Positions 32,001 through 43,745 are shown, numbered from the stretch's first letter. The stretch is 64,000 nucleotides of DNA from Lumbricus rubellus (GCA_945859605.1 OX243815.1:25081613-25145612), one strand, 5' to 3'. Notes: a model not told the origin generated them from the sequence alone. Translations and numbers: made by a program.

Positions 32001-33270
32001 CTGTAGAATTCGGAATATAATTTCAACTGGCCTCTCTCACCAATAAACCCTTACAGCAAGCACTCATGCCTTCCTCCAACCATTAGTAGCTTGGTACATC
32101 CATCCCTGCAGCCTGTGATCATCAGGTGTGGGTCTTTGAACCTGAACGTAGAGCAAGATATGGACTTGACTACCAATATTTATTCAAAGCTCAATCTCTT
32201 TTTCTTCTCAATAGGAATGATTTAGAACTCTCTATTTCTCATTGGCTTTCAATCATCCGGATGTCGAACTGCCCCTGACTGCTTTGCAGTCCACAAGGCT
32301 CTTTCGTGCATGGTTCTTCTTTTCCAGAGTCTGAGCAGCATACCTAAACAGCTCAGTATGTGCATAACTGCATATCCAGACAGTAGAAGAAACTAGTCTG
32401 TTGCTGCTGCTGATAACCATGCTGCTGGTTTAGATCCATGTAGGGAAAATTGAAATGATCCTCCGAAGGTACCACATGGTGAAGGTGAAGGTATTATTTA
32501 GAGTCTCAGTGATGTGATTGTCCAAATCTCGAGACTGTACAGGAGTAGAGCTTCTGGAATTAGTTAGCCTATACTACATTCCTTTGCTGACAATTTACCT
32601 TCTTGCTGAAGCACGAGACCGGAAGTAAACCTAATAGAATGTTGATATTTATTTTCCTCTCTTTTACCTGTTGTTTTATCTATGTATTTGTCTCTGACAT
32701 TTTAACTCTTTGCCTCTATTTCTCAATCTCCAAATATTTCACTTTCTGTTTGTCCTTCTACATCCCACTTCAATGTGTTTGTCTCTCCACCTTGATCTTT
32801 CATTCTGTTTGCTACTCTGTCTCTGTCTGTTAGCTTCTTTCACACACATACTCTCCTGCAGACTCTGTCTCATTTGTCTCTGTGCTTCTATGCATGTTGT
32901 TGTCCTTAATTTTCTGTCACTGGTGCAGCCTGAGAAGCTGGTTAGTCAAGTAATATTAGCGACCGTTATCTGAGCTTCTTCCTGATCCTGTTTTCTGTCT
33001 CCGGGGGAAATTTCTCTTATCTGTTGCTGAATGAGGTCATCGCTTCTGAACCCTGTCGTAGTGTCGTAGTGTCTGGCTTGGAATACCAAATTTATTTCTG
33101 GCATAAACGCTGCTATTACTGCATTGCATTGTATCTATAAATTTGTATTCTGGTACTTACGTCAGCTGTAGTTGGCCTAATTGGCATGAAATTTATCGTT
33201 CAGTGTTGCACCAACATTGAATTGTACTTCTGTATTTGATTACTTTGAAACATATGCTCAATAAGAATGT
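29047..33270 (+). other. Probable intron of the synaptopodin-like gene
   Basis: CpG-poor, AT-rich, with few TAGGCCTA octamers. Between 29690 and 30110 phrases of the AAACTGAAAA type recur irregularly. A LINE/SINE tail lies at 31110-31245. No other exon was supported. Confidence 0.45.
31110..31245 (-). mobile_element. LINE 3' end, minus copy
   Basis: TATATAGCGCCACTTCAAG and CTTCAGAGGCGCTCCCGAC are the inverted terminal stem of the SINE-A/LINE group. The adjoining minus-strand sequence is compatible with a degraded ORF2 end. Confidence 0.55.
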
Positions 33271-33271
33271 T

Positions 33272-33420
33272 TCTTGAAGACTTCATTGTTTGCTGATGAT
33301 TAACAGGTTCAGAAAACAAGTGGGGCTGTAAAAACTGCTCTTGAAGACTTCTTTGTTTGCTGATGATTAACAGGTTCAGAAAACAAGTGGGGCTGTAAAA
33401 ACTGCTCTTGAAGACCAACA
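33272..33420 (+). repeat. 67-bp tandem duplication spanning a splice acceptor
   Basis: CTTGAAGACTTC..TTTGTTTGC-TGATGATTAACAG-GTTCAGAAAACAAG..ACTGCT is repeated with a 67-bp offset (acceptor AGs at 33305-33306 and 33372-33373). Only the second copy leads into an open frame. Confidence 0.92.
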
Positions 33421-33477
33421 CCAATCAGGGTCGGGTCATGCATCCACAGCTCCGAAAGAAGATGCTGAAGAGCAAGG
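33374..33477 (+). CDS. Synaptopodin-like gene, exon n-3
   Basis: 104 nt, phase 0 to phase 2. It codes VQKTSGAVKTALEDQHQSG, then a Ser/Ala/Glu-rich end EDAEEQ. The acceptor ATGATTAACAG is duplicated 67 bp upstream; the donor is GTAACA. Confidence 0.65.
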
Positions 33478-36400
33478 GTAACAGAAATATTCACTATATT
33501 GAGACATTTTAGTCAGTGGCATTTAAAATAATAAATAAACTCACATTAATTAAAGCTCCCTTCTTAAAAATTTTAACTTGGATGATGCAAGTAAGTAATA
33601 CAGTACTGGTAGCTAGATGTAAAAGCAGGGAAGCTACACGAAACGTTCTGATGAATTGTTTAATTACAATTAAAACCAGGAAACCAAAGATCAAATCAAC
33701 AGGAAATAAATAGCTTGAATTACACCGATATTTCCTGCAATCGATTCCAATGGATCTGTTAAACTTGGTTCTTATAGAAGAACAGTTTGCAAAGTTCGAC
33801 ATTTATAAATAGATATCAGCTTCTCTTTATTGCCTACTCTAAAGGCGAGAGTATCCTCCTCCATGTCTAAATCCATGGTAGTCTAATGTGAAAAACCTTG
33901 TTTGAATGTATTAGATACATAATAATTATAGTAACATAACAATAATATTAATGTTATTTCTGCTTTTATTTAGCGTTGCTCTAGTGGTGTAGTGATGGGT
34001 TCAGTGCCTTGGAGCCGGAGTTCCAGGTTCGAGTACACCTCAAGCCTCTGTGTAGGGACCTTGAGCAAGTCCTACACTTGCAATTGCTCGTGCACTTCAG
34101 CGTGAAACTTCGATGTAGTGTCCACGCTGTAGTCGGAAGCGCCTGTGAGTAGGGAGCTTGAAGGGGCGCTATAGCAAATGCAAGAAATAAAATAACCAAA
34201 TTAAATATGGTATCAATTGATTTCTCTGAGGAATTGTGAGTGAAGAATTTGCCAAAGGCTCCTATACAGTAACGACCTGGGGGAGGGGGAGGATCAAATC
34301 CATACTTTCCACATCACATGGAGAGTTACAAGTAATATGTGCTTTGTGTTTCAACAGTCAAGTGGTGGAGACAGAATATCTGGGAAAGGAACAGAAACAA
34401 CCTCTTTTGGCAGACAAGACGACCACGTCGAAAAAGACACAACGAAAGAAATGGTCTTTCTTCTCAAGTAAATCGTCAGGAAAACAAGAAAAATCTGAAG
34501 AAGAAAAAGAGAATGAAGCTTCAACTGCTCAAACAGCAAATGTTACCACCACACAAGGCCTTCAACATTCGTCAGTGACAGTTTCTAATGGTGTTTCAGT
34601 CACAGTTGATGACGGTGAAGAAAGTCTTTTTCTTGGACAGGCCAACAAAGACACCACATCTCATAACGTGAATTCCAGAAGAAGTGAAGAAAAACTTGGA
34701 ATTTCAGAACCAAGCAGCACCAATGATGTGTATGAAAAATCTAAAAATCCTGATTGTTCACTTGAATTAACTTCTGCAGAGGAAAGAGAAACGAAAGAAA
34801 CAAATATATTGAGGAAAAACGAGGAAGCAGACTTCAGTCGTAATGATTCAACGATCAACTCCATCAGAGAATCGAAGAGTAAGTTCACACGTTCTCTGAG
34901 ATTTAGCATTAAAGATCAAATGTCCTGTCTGTTTAGCTTGGAAAATTGAAGCAAGAATGTGCTGCTGGTAGCATTTTCTTGTACGTACAAAGGAAAGTCA
35001 GCTGCATTTTACATTCAATATATGAGGTGAAAAAGTAAAAATTATGGTTTTAGTGTTTGTCGGGTGTTTTAGTGTTTTAGTGTTTGTCATAAGTTACTTG
35101 CTATCTCTCCAATCACCCAAAGCACTTCTTGCCACATGTGGAATCATTCAGACCCAATTAATTTCTTACTACTTCTTGCCCATGTGGTGGTCAGCTGAAT
35201 GCTTTAAAAGTCAGATTACTTTACTGAAGTTGTCTATAGGCTTATTTACATTTCACTAATTGCTAACCTGTTTTGAACCCAATTCAAAGGATATACACCC
35301 CACACGTCCCACAGTGGAAATAATTTCGTGTTTCGATTTTTTATGGCAATTATTTGGCTCACTTAGTCACGTGTGCAGCGCTTTTCTGAGGCATCTAAGT
35401 GTCCTATTAAATACATGAACACGTAATTAGGCCTATGTTAAATATAAAATACATGTGTGCATTGCCTTTTATCATCATTCAACTTGACAAGCAGACACAC
35501 GCAAGAAAAAAGAGTCCACTTGGTATAATGAGTTCATTTATTCTCCTAATTCCTTGTGTGCTACTGTCTATTCATAAGCTTGCTTTCATCCTGTTCAGTT
35601 TTGTGAACATTTTCTGAACATTTCAGGGAAGATATATGTTGACTCTGCATTCTATGCAGACCCTGAGGGAAAATACCCCACTGTGGAGGAACAGATCGGT
35701 TACGCTCGTGAGGTCGCTCACTCCATTTTTTCACCAATCAACCACGACTCACGAGGATATAAGATGTTCATGAAAATGGGGCAGAGAGCCCGAGCCCATA
35801 CGACTGGGGCCACCGATGAAGATATATCCGCTGCGTTGGCTGAACTGAACCTCAGCCCTGACGAAGCTGAGAAGTTCTATCAGGAAAATCCATGGGCCAG
35901 AAAGAAATGCGAAAGCAGGCCCTTAGAGGATAAAAGTCTCGAGGTCGTGCCCACTCAGCGAATTTCCCTCCCATCATCGTCACTTCTATTTGCTCCCAAC
36001 CTGTCCACAAACATGACTGCCGAACAGCTGAATGCTTTAAGTTTTGAAGAGTTGGAAAAGGTTAGGTTGTTGCATGAAATGGCAGCTCGCTCAAAAACTT
36101 CAAAACCTCCTCCGTCACAAGCATGCTTCCAATTTTCCGAAGACATACGTAGCATGAAAGGTAAGGGAGCGCGTCTGTTTGCCGAACGCCAGGCTAAGGC
36201 AGAAAGCTGGATGATTGACGAATCTACTGGAAAGGACGTGGAGAGCGTACAGTCAGCAGGAAGTGTCAATTCCAATTTCACTTTGCTGGGACTGCAGGAA
36301 GGTGGTAAAGTAGAGAGTGCTTTGGGTCTTCAGCAGAGTGCTATCCATGAACCCAGTTCACCTACCCGATCAAAAGTTCCACCAAAGACCTTGCCAAAGG

Positions 36401-37793
36401 CATTGGGTCTGCATGCGAAGGGTGAACAACAAGAGGATAAAAAGTCACCGTCTGGCGGTGGAGAGGAGGACAAGACGCACATCAGAAATGAAGAACATTT
36501 ATCATCAGGTACGTTGTATTTTTCTACCTGAATAGAAATTTCATCAGAAACAGCAATCACTACACATATACTTCAGCTACTTTAGGCCTACTTTAGTTTA
36601 GGCTAACACTTTAACGATGAGAACGAACTAAAAGCGATTGGGAAACCAATGCAGCTCATCATTACAGTGCCAAGAGCTTTATTTACTCTGTTGAATGGTA
36701 TAGAGGTCAATGTGCTAGATGCAAATCCAGAAAGGAAAGCTCTTAAGTCCATGCTCCCTAAGTTACAAAAGTGAGCACTTTAACCAGTTGGCTCTTGAAC
36801 AAACAGTAACCATAATCGCCTTAAATACTGACCAGTGATTACCCATTGAGTGGATTAAGATAATAATAATCTATTTGAAAGGTGTGTAGGAAACTATAAG
36901 AAACTTTCTGTAAAATAAAAAACTTCCAAGCCAATTTGGTGTTACCTAATTTTATATGATTTTCCTAACGTTTTGTATTAGGCTGGTAATAAAATTTAAA
37001 TACAGCATTGTTAAAACAATTCTGGACTCTCATGATCTCAGCCTGCAATAAAAATTCAGCTCATAATGAAAAAGAGAGGATCTACATTATTTTGATGTGT
37101 GGAGGATTCACAAAGATGCAATTTAGAAAAATTTATACCGTGGAGTAAAGCTTAGGACAACTTTCTAATTTCTAACAGCAACTTTTACTACACACCACAT
37201 CATTATTCCCAGATCAAGCACTACTTTTCTTGCACATACTACTGTATGCCAAAAGCTTTGTAAACTGATTCAATTTTTTTTAAATTTTAGAGCCTGCAGC
37301 CAATGAAGAATTAACTTCAGCATCTTCTACCGTGGGACCAGCTCATGACACGACACCAGAGCCATCTGCCAGTGTCAAGCCACGCTCTGACAGCGCTGCA
37401 GTTTCAGTGCATTGTTTTACCGACCAAACTAGTGACATATTGTCATCTGTGTCACAATTTTCCACCATGGGACCAACATCGTACACAGAATCTGTACCCA
37501 CGTTCTCTGCCGCCAAACCGCTGCCTCATCATCTAGTGTTGGCATCAACATCGTCCAGCATGGAATCATCTGCTGATGAAAATCCACTGCTGTTTTCCAC
37601 AAGTAGTGGTGAAAATCCTGTGTCTGATAGTGTTACGCTAAACACACAGTCAGCGTATGAAACCACAGTCGAAGTCCACACACAAAATGCATCATCTGTG
37701 CAGGAGACCAGTAAAAGACCAGAAGAAGACTTTCTTTCTCATGCCACCAAAGTGCCTACCGATTCTCCCTCCACGATATCTGCTGATACATAG
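33374..37793 (+). CDS. Synaptopodin-2/myopodin-like protein, 3' part of gene (four exons)
   Basis: Exons 33374-33477, 34358-34878, 35627-36508 and 37291-37793 have GT/AG ends and matching phases, and give 669 residues plus TAG. The protein is rich in Ser, Glu, Lys and Pro and mostly disordered. Two basic motifs are diagnostic: SRGYKMFMKMGQRARAH (35749-35802) resembles the SKG..MFKKRRRRARK motif of SYNPO2, and KGKGARLFAERQAKAESWM (36157-36213) resembles the GRGAQLFAKRQSRMEKYVVD motif of that family. Just before the first comes a conserved-looking block with YADPEGKYPTVEEQIGYA. Known: SYNPO2 proteins bind actin, alpha-actinin and filamin in muscle. The N-terminal part, which carries a PDZ domain in vertebrates, was not found in the window. 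Family assignment rests on motif recall only. Confidence 0.6.
33972..34196 (+). mobile_element. tRNA-derived SINE, family A, plus copy in intron
   Basis: TGCTCTAGTGGTGTAGTGATGG (box A region), CCAGGTTCGAGTACACC (box B), CCTTGAGCAAGTCC, CAATTGCTCGTGC, GTAGTCGGAAGCGCC and the terminal GAAGGGGCGCTATAGC. It sits 160 bp before exon n-2 of the synaptopodin-like gene. Confidence 0.87.
34358..34878 (+). CDS. Synaptopodin-like gene, exon n-2
   Basis: 521 nt, phase 2 to phase 1. Acceptor TTTGTGTTTCAACAG, strong donor GTAAGT. It codes YLGKEQKQPLLADK, a strongly basic block (KKTQRKKW), a Glu/Lys-rich stretch, then Ser/Thr-rich disordered sequence. The open frame extends upstream into intron DNA without an ATG, so this is an internal exon. 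Confidence 0.78.
34879..35626 (+). other. Intron of the synaptopodin-like gene
   Basis: 748 bp with no recognised element. Confidence 0.7.
35627..36508 (+). CDS. Synaptopodin-like gene, exon n-1 (motif-bearing)
   Basis: 882 nt, phase 1 to phase 1. Acceptor ATTTCAG, donor GTACGT. It begins KIYVDSAFYADPEGKYPTVE, has the MFMKMGQRARAH motif, a second short helix (LNALSFEELEKVRLLHEMAA at about 36030-36090) and the LFAERQAKAESWM motif. An internal AAAG|GTAAGG at 36160/36161 could act as an alternative donor in the same phase. Confidence 0.82.
36509..37290 (+). other. Last intron of the synaptopodin-like gene
   Basis: 782 bp, AT-rich, no recognised element; it ends in a long T-rich tract before the acceptor. 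Confidence 0.7.
37291..37793 (+). CDS. Synaptopodin-like gene, last exon
   Basis: 503 nt with TAG at 37791-37793. Acceptor TTTTTTTAAATTTTAG. Codes a Ser/Thr/Pro-rich disordered tail (EPAANEELTSASS... to ...TISADT). No AATAAA was seen in the next 300 bases; the 3' end is unresolved. Confidence 0.75.
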
Positions 37794-38218
37794 ACCAGTG
37801 GATAGAGCTACGGTTCTCGTGTATATGATAAATGCTGCCTTTATAAAGCAATGTGTTCTTGTAGTCCAGAAAAGTGCAATTTTTATTTTGCTACGTAACA
37901 GTTTTTTTATCATTCGATCACATATTAATTTTTGAGACATGCATTTCCATATTATGCTAGATTTATCTATGATGCCCGTGCACGTGGATCATACAGCTAA
38001 GACATTGTGTGCACTGCATGTGCCTTTTGAAACAGCACAACTTGTGTAAATTCTAGAAAGCACAATTATATTAACTGTCTATAAAATCTTAATTCAATTA
38101 GTTCAAAGTCTTTGGTGTTGCAGTTTTACAGCAGCAGAAGTTAGGCTGAAATTGCTGATTGGATGTAGGTGTGTTAGAAGTTTGCGAAGATTTGGTTATT
38201 TTCACAGTGCATAGGCAG

Positions 38219-38285
<67 letters not shown>

Positions 38286-38888
38286 CTTGTGGTGAAAACT
38301 GGAACGTTAAGCAACTTTATCACATAATATTATGATACTTTTGCCACGGTTAGAATTGCCTAGATGTTGGGGATTGTAAGCCGAGTCTTTCTTAAGATCC
38401 CATAGTTAAGTCTGCATTGCACACCCAAACTCCATGTGTATCAGGCTCTGTCCCCCAGTTAGTTTTCTCCAATTCTCACTCTTACTCAGTAAATATAAGT
38501 TAGTAAGTTACAGTTATAACATAGTTCACTCGTTCATTCTATGGACTTATAAAGCACCCCTTCAAGGAAGCAACACAGGAGCGCTCCCATTCCAGCATCG
38601 GCAAAAGAAAAAACTTAAGAGATTTTATGGAACTAAGTGTGATTTGTCAGATGTAATACACGCAGATTTAAAGGGAACTAATTTGGTTTGGAACATATCA
38701 ACAATTCAACAGCTGTAAAAATGGACATGAAAGCCTTAGCATAATTAGAGTTTTCTTTGATCACTTTCTCATCTTTTGTGTGAGACCTTGGTTTTACTCT
38801 GGACCAAGAACTAACTTTTACTCGACATATAAACCTGCTATGTCGTGATTGTTATTACAAGTTGCACCAGCTCAAGGTGATATCAGCT
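37794..38888. other. 3' flank of the synaptopodin-like gene
   Basis: Includes the probable 3' UTR, an (AC)n microsatellite at 38218-38286 and a minus-strand LINE/SINE tail at 38545-38600 (AAAGCACCCCTTCAAGG, GGAGCGCTCCC). Confidence 0.5.
38218..38286. repeat. (AC)n microsatellite
   Basis: About 33 AC units with one interruption. Confidence 0.95.
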
Positions 38889-38889
38889 C

Positions 38890-39040
38890 TCACTTTTTGG
38901 TGCTGACCCTACCCTTGTCCATTGTTTCGTAATTTCCCGCCTTGACAACTGTGGTGCCCTCTATGATAGACTACTTGCTGACTGGATTGGCTGTCTGGAA
39001 CGGGTCCTCTGCTCTTCGGTGCGACTTGTTGCCATATCCC
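38890..39040 (+). pseudogene. LINE reverse-transcriptase fragment, decayed
   Basis: TLVHCFVISRLDNCGALYDR then LERVLCSSVRLVA matches the widespread LINE motif (LVHAFVTSRLDYCN..LYGL, LQRVQNAAARLV). A short relic of about 50 codons, with small indels between its blocks. Confidence 0.65.
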
Positions 39041-40088
39041 TCGTGTACAGCCCTGCTCCCGACCCAACCTCGGCATAAAAGTACTGTTTTAAGGCTCCGA
39101 TAAAATGCATCTGAGTAGGCCCTATATAAACCCTAAAGGCATAACGCGCAGACAGTAGAAGCCCATTCCATGCCATAGCCTATAGGTATAAGTAATGAGG
39201 TGTATGTTATATATATAATATAAGCGCTAGAGAGAGTATTATGGCCTATCTCCTCTGCATGGAAACGTGAAGTCACGTCACCAGTGATAAGAGCCGTATA
39301 TTCAAATAGCCTATACGTCACAAGCCAAGCGACGGTTGGTATGAGAAATCGCCTGTGATTGGTCGGTATGAATAAGACAGGTATATGATTGGTCGGTATG
39401 AAAAGATACAGCGAATTCAATTTATAGACGTGATAGGCCTACTCCCTCTAGCGCTATATTTATTATATAATACATCTCTATGGGTATAAGGCACTGAAAT
39501 GTACCATACAGCTACTGGAACGCTGATAGCCTATGAAAGTTCGGATTATCGCTCACTAAGGGAAAGACAATGATTCATTAGAACAAATCCCACAATTCTC
39601 TGGGGAAAATCCCAGCTGCTAGAATCCTCTGGGCCAAATCCCAGGATTTCTAGAGGCAAACCATAGCAAAGGATAGGCGTCACAACACTTCGCTTTAAAA
39701 CACAAATTTCTCAGCAATGATACACAATTGTTTAAAATCAGCCTGGGGTTTTTGAGTTGAGTGGCATACAAAACAATAAACTTAACTGTATTTAGCGGCC
39801 ACTGCCCAGGTTTCTTGAAAATTGCCTTCAAAGTTGATGAATTTAACACGGGTTTACATAGGCACAAGCACACGCTGCCCATAGCGGAAGTCGCGACTGA
39901 TTCGCCGTCGGCCATAGACCACTATACGAAGCCTTATCAATCCAGTGAATATAATACATTTCAATGGGTATAAGGTAGGCCTATACCACTAACATAAAAA
40001 AACCCGGTGCTGTCAAATAACAGTTCGTGTTCGGGGAATGAGGACTGAGTTCACTCTGAGCGAAAGAACATCGAGCACAGCGTCCCTG
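39041..40088. other. Intergenic, few recognisable signals
   Basis: GATTGGTCGGTATGA occurs two to three times at 39345-39405; TAGGCCTA octamers. No gene recognised. Confidence 0.4.
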
Positions 40089-40090
40089 TA

Positions 40091-41246
40091 CAGGGTGGGC
40101 CAAAAAAAAGACCCCCTAGGTTTTTTGCCCATATTTTACCCAGAAGTTAGAATTTTGAAATGAAATTTTGCAGTCTTAAAGGCAATTCATATTTACACAT
40201 GATGGCCAGATTTAATCTAAATATATCAAACAGAAGAAAAGTTATATCAGTTTTAGTGAGGCCACCCCCCGTTTTTTGACGATTCAAAAACGAAACGCAA
40301 AAAAATTAGGTTTTTTGCCAATATCTTCACCAAAAGTAAGAATTTCGAAATGAAATTTTACAGGCTTAAAGGCAATTCATATCTACACATCAAGACCGAA
40401 TTTCATCAAAATATTTCAAACACAACACAAGTTATACCACTTTTAGCGGGACCACCCACCGTTTTTGACGATTCAGAAACGAAACGCAACAAAAAGTCGC
40501 AGAAACACGATTTTATTAAGTCTCCTCTCACATAACTGTTGTCAAATGAACTTGGTAGTGCTTCACAACTTGTGTTCAATGTGCCCATCACCAGTGCCAA
40601 AACTTCTTTTGAGTCTCTTTGCAAAGTTCTTGATGGACCCCTGATTAATCTGACAGATTCCTTATTTACCAATTTGATTGTCGTCTTGCTAAGTGACTTC
40701 TCAGCGACGTGCAGCTACGCTGGTACCATGTTTCTTTTTTAAATAGTAATAATAATGATCATCTGTCAATATCAAGGCTATTTGATAATAATTATTTGAG
40801 ATGAGACTTAATAAAATCGTGTTTTGCTGCGTTACGTCTTTGAATCGTCAAAAAATGGGGGGTGGCCTCACTAAAAGTGGTATAACCTTTGTTCTGTTTG
40901 AAATATTTTGATGAACTCTGGCCATCATGTGTAGATATGAATTGCCTTCAAGTGTGTAAATTTTCATTTCGATATTCTTACTTTTGACCAAGATATTGGC
41001 CAGAATAATTGAAATGATTTTTTAAAACTTTTTGTTGCGTCGGGTTTTTGAATCGTCAAAAAACGGTGGGTGGCTTCACTAAAAGTGGTATAACTTTTGT
41101 TCCGTTTGAAATATTTTGATGAAATCTCGCCATCTGGTGTAAATATGAATTGTCTTTAAGACTGTAAAATTTCATTTCGAAATTCTTACTTTTGGTCAAG
41201 ATATTGGCAAAAATCTTAGGGGGGGTCTTTTTTTTGGCCCACCCTG
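40091..41246. mobile_element. Fold-back element with TA flanks, copy 2
   Basis: Ends CAGGGTGGGCCAAAAAA and inverse, TA at 40089-40090 and 41247-41248. The core is in the opposite orientation to the copy at 6276-7248. Blocks of the arms (GTTTTTTGACGATTCAAAAAC, AAAAGTAAGAATTTCGAAAT) occur twice on each side. Confidence 0.77.
40406..40672 (-). other. Short open frame in the core of fold-back element copy 2
   Basis: 88 codons including QRDSKEVLALVMGTLNTSC, EALPSSFDNSY and RGDLIKSC, aligned with the frame at 6913-7131 of copy 1. No family recognised. Confidence 0.35.
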
Positions 41247-41633
41247 TATAACCAAACTAGAAACACATGCAGTGTAATGTTAAAGACGGTCTTGGCACGA
41301 GAGTTGAAAAACATGAAGATTGAATAGGTACGAGTTTCAGTCAGAATTAGGAAATATATAGCTTCCTCATCAGGTTCACAGATCTATCTTTTCCCCTTTG
41401 AACTGATAAATTGCCAGGGGTTCCGATCAGTGATAGCCTAATTAACTGTAAAAGCCTCGTAGCCCGCAGATGATTCTGCACAGGCCTTTTTGTTTGGCAT
41501 GACTGAAGGCCTAGTCACCCTAGTGGTGCTTTTGCAGCGGAAGATTCTGTCACACAACGCATGAAGAAATTACTTCTGTGGCGTAAGGTTTTATCGCATG
41601 TTTTCTAATGATAGCCAAATGCTAACCCTGACA

Positions 41634-41932
41634 CAGGGGCGGATCCAGGAGGCCAATCCGGCTATGCTCCCCATTGAGAAAAGGCTGAAAAGCTTATGTT
41701 TTCACAAGCTATTCTGGCGGGCAAAATGCCCCCCCCCCCCCCACTACAGGTTCAATGAAATGTGAAACTCACTGAAAAGTAGTATGTTTTCCCCAACATT
41801 TCGACCAAACGACTGAAAAATAAATTAAGGTCATCAGATTTTTTCGGCCAAAGACCAATTTTCCAGACCGAAGACCAAAAATGTTGGCCCCACCTTAGAA
41901 AATTTCTGTAGGTCTATCAGCCCCACCTCTGA
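41634..41932. mobile_element. hAT-like MITE, CAGGGGCGGATCC family, degraded copy
   Basis: CAGGGGCGGATCCAGGAGGCCAATCCGGC at its left end as in the copy at position 1; C-run at 41730; right end decayed (AATTTCTGTAGGTC...). Confidence 0.6.
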
Positions 41933-42846
41933 CCAACCATCACGAGACTCACTGAGTTGCAGATGACGACTAACCGACGCGGCGACACCCACTGATAATA
42001 ATAACAATGACGATTTCTATGGCGCCGTAACACAGCCATGCGGAAGAGGATGCGAGACATTGGCTGAAGTCAGAAGCGACTAGAGCAGTCGCGAAATAAA
42101 TAACAGCCATGCCGTTACAAGGGCGCCTGATACAAGGACCGACAGGACCGTCGCATTATATATCGCATGTCGATAAGAGTCCTAGATCTATAATAGCAAT
42201 GGAAGTAGGCCTAATTAACGTGTCGCATCTAGGCAGGCCTTATCGGATCTTATGATTGAACAAATTTGTTATTACAAAGTTTATTTAACAAAATTAGATT
42301 TTTATAGCTGAAAACAATTTCCGAAACACTGTTCCAGAGTGAAAAACACTGCTTATGAAATCCAATTAGGCCTAAAATAGGCTACTTATTTATAATATGA
42401 ATGACAGTTTCAGTTAAACGTTTGCCAAATATATCATATGTAGACCTAGCTACGCCTACTGGATATAATAATTATTACGTATAGCCTATAGCCCTATATA
42501 TATAGGCCTATTATGTATATACTTTCTGTTTTTCTCTTCCAGCCCTGCGCAGCTCTCTGGGTACCATGCAGACGTTGCCTGGTAATTTTCTGTTTTTTGC
42601 CAGCCACGCCCCAGAGGGTGGGGTGGAGCACAAAACTAAAATTATTACTGATAATAATGATATAGTTCCTAAATTTCTCACAGTCACGTGATCAGCTTAC
42701 GCTTATTTTTTGTCTCCAGTGGACCAATCCCAGGTCAGCTATCATCAGCCATGCAGTGGCGTCGCCAGACTTAAGTTTAAGAGGAGCTAGGATATTGATA
42801 CAAGTGCCACAGACCATTGCCCTGCGCCCCTGCAGAATCCTAAAAT
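41933..42846. other. Intergenic, nothing recognised
   Basis: Moderately CpG-rich, with TAGGCCTA octamers. Confidence 0.4.
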
Positions 42847-42998
42847 CAGTGTGAGAATTGTGGAAAAATAACTGGGAGGGGTTGGACCATATTATCAACT
42901 TGGAATTGAGGGTGTGAACAACACTTTACTATGGGCTCTAAGAAAGACTGGGGGGTTGAAAACTTGAAACCCCAACCCTTCCTGAAAATTCTCACCCT
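42847..42998. mobile_element. Small MITE, GTGAGAATTG family, full copy
   Basis: CAGTGTGAGAATTGTGGAAAAATAACTGGG to AAAATTCTCACCCTG; 152 bp. Confidence 0.68.
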
Positions 42999-43192
42999 GC
43001 CTAAAATCCTGGTCATTGGTCAAGTAGGCCCTATATAAAAATTGCCTCCATGTAGGGCTATATACGCGGCGATAGGCCCAACAATTCAGATAACTATAGG
43101 CTTAATAAATAATTATTGTGGATGTTCGAAGACCATAATTGACGACGAACAATAGACCTATATCTATCCATCATGATCATTTATGGCATTCT

Positions 43193-43387
43193 ATGCTACG
43201 TCGTGGCTTAATGATTAATTTTATTATGATTGTGTGTCTGACTTCCTCGTTCGCCAGCACGCCATGCGTGGTCTCTGGCTCTCTTGGCACCGTGCCAATG
43301 CGACGCAATAATTCCAGACGGGTTTCATCGCCGCAGCATTTCACGTTAACCGCTCTTCCAGTTTTCCCACAGAATGAATACGCTTAA
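43193..43387 (+). other. Small open frame with hydrophobic N-terminus, unassigned
   Basis: ATG at 43193; about 64 codons, MLRRGLMINFIMIVCLTSSF at the start, then STPC and a basic, polar end with TAA at 43385. The start looks like a signal peptide. The minus strand is also open (about 43406 down to 43177), with sense-looking composition, so the real coding strand, if any, is unclear. No family recognised. Confidence 0.25.
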
Positions 43388-43549
43388 CCACATTGGCTGA
43401 TGAAACCGTGCGGATTTTCCAGTCACACAGATGTGGTGCAACCGTAGGTCCAACTCTAACCCTGCGTGGATATAGCCTATAGGCCTATCCATGATGACCT
43501 AGCAGCTGTAAGCAGGGCTGTACTCAGGACTTTTGAGGCGAGTACACGC

Positions 43550-43745
43550 TACCGCCGGTAAAATTTTCCCGCCCAAATTTTTTTCGTAAAAGTCGCAAAT
43601 TGTTTGACCGAGAGTCGCCAATTTCTCGTCCGAAAAAAATTGATGACCTTTTTTTAGTCATCCGGCCAAAATTTCCCCCAAAGTCGCCAATTTTCCGTCC
43701 CGAAAACCTGGTGACCTTTTTTTAGTCATTTGCTCCAAAAATTGA
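43550..43745. repeat. Fragment of the CCGGATGACTAAAA repeat family
   Basis: GATGACCTTTTTTTAGTCATCCGGCCAAAATTT and a second GGTGACCTTTTTTTAGTCAT 60 bp later. Confidence 0.55.

Noticed and set aside
33972..34045. A genuine tRNA gene
   Set aside because: Box A and B are present, but no cloverleaf with paired acceptor stem can be drawn and the unit continues into the repeated SINE body.
34236..34357. Upstream extension of the open frame of exon n-2
   Set aside because: It has no ATG and lies between a SINE and a good splice acceptor; the phase match with the exon at 33374 favours splicing.
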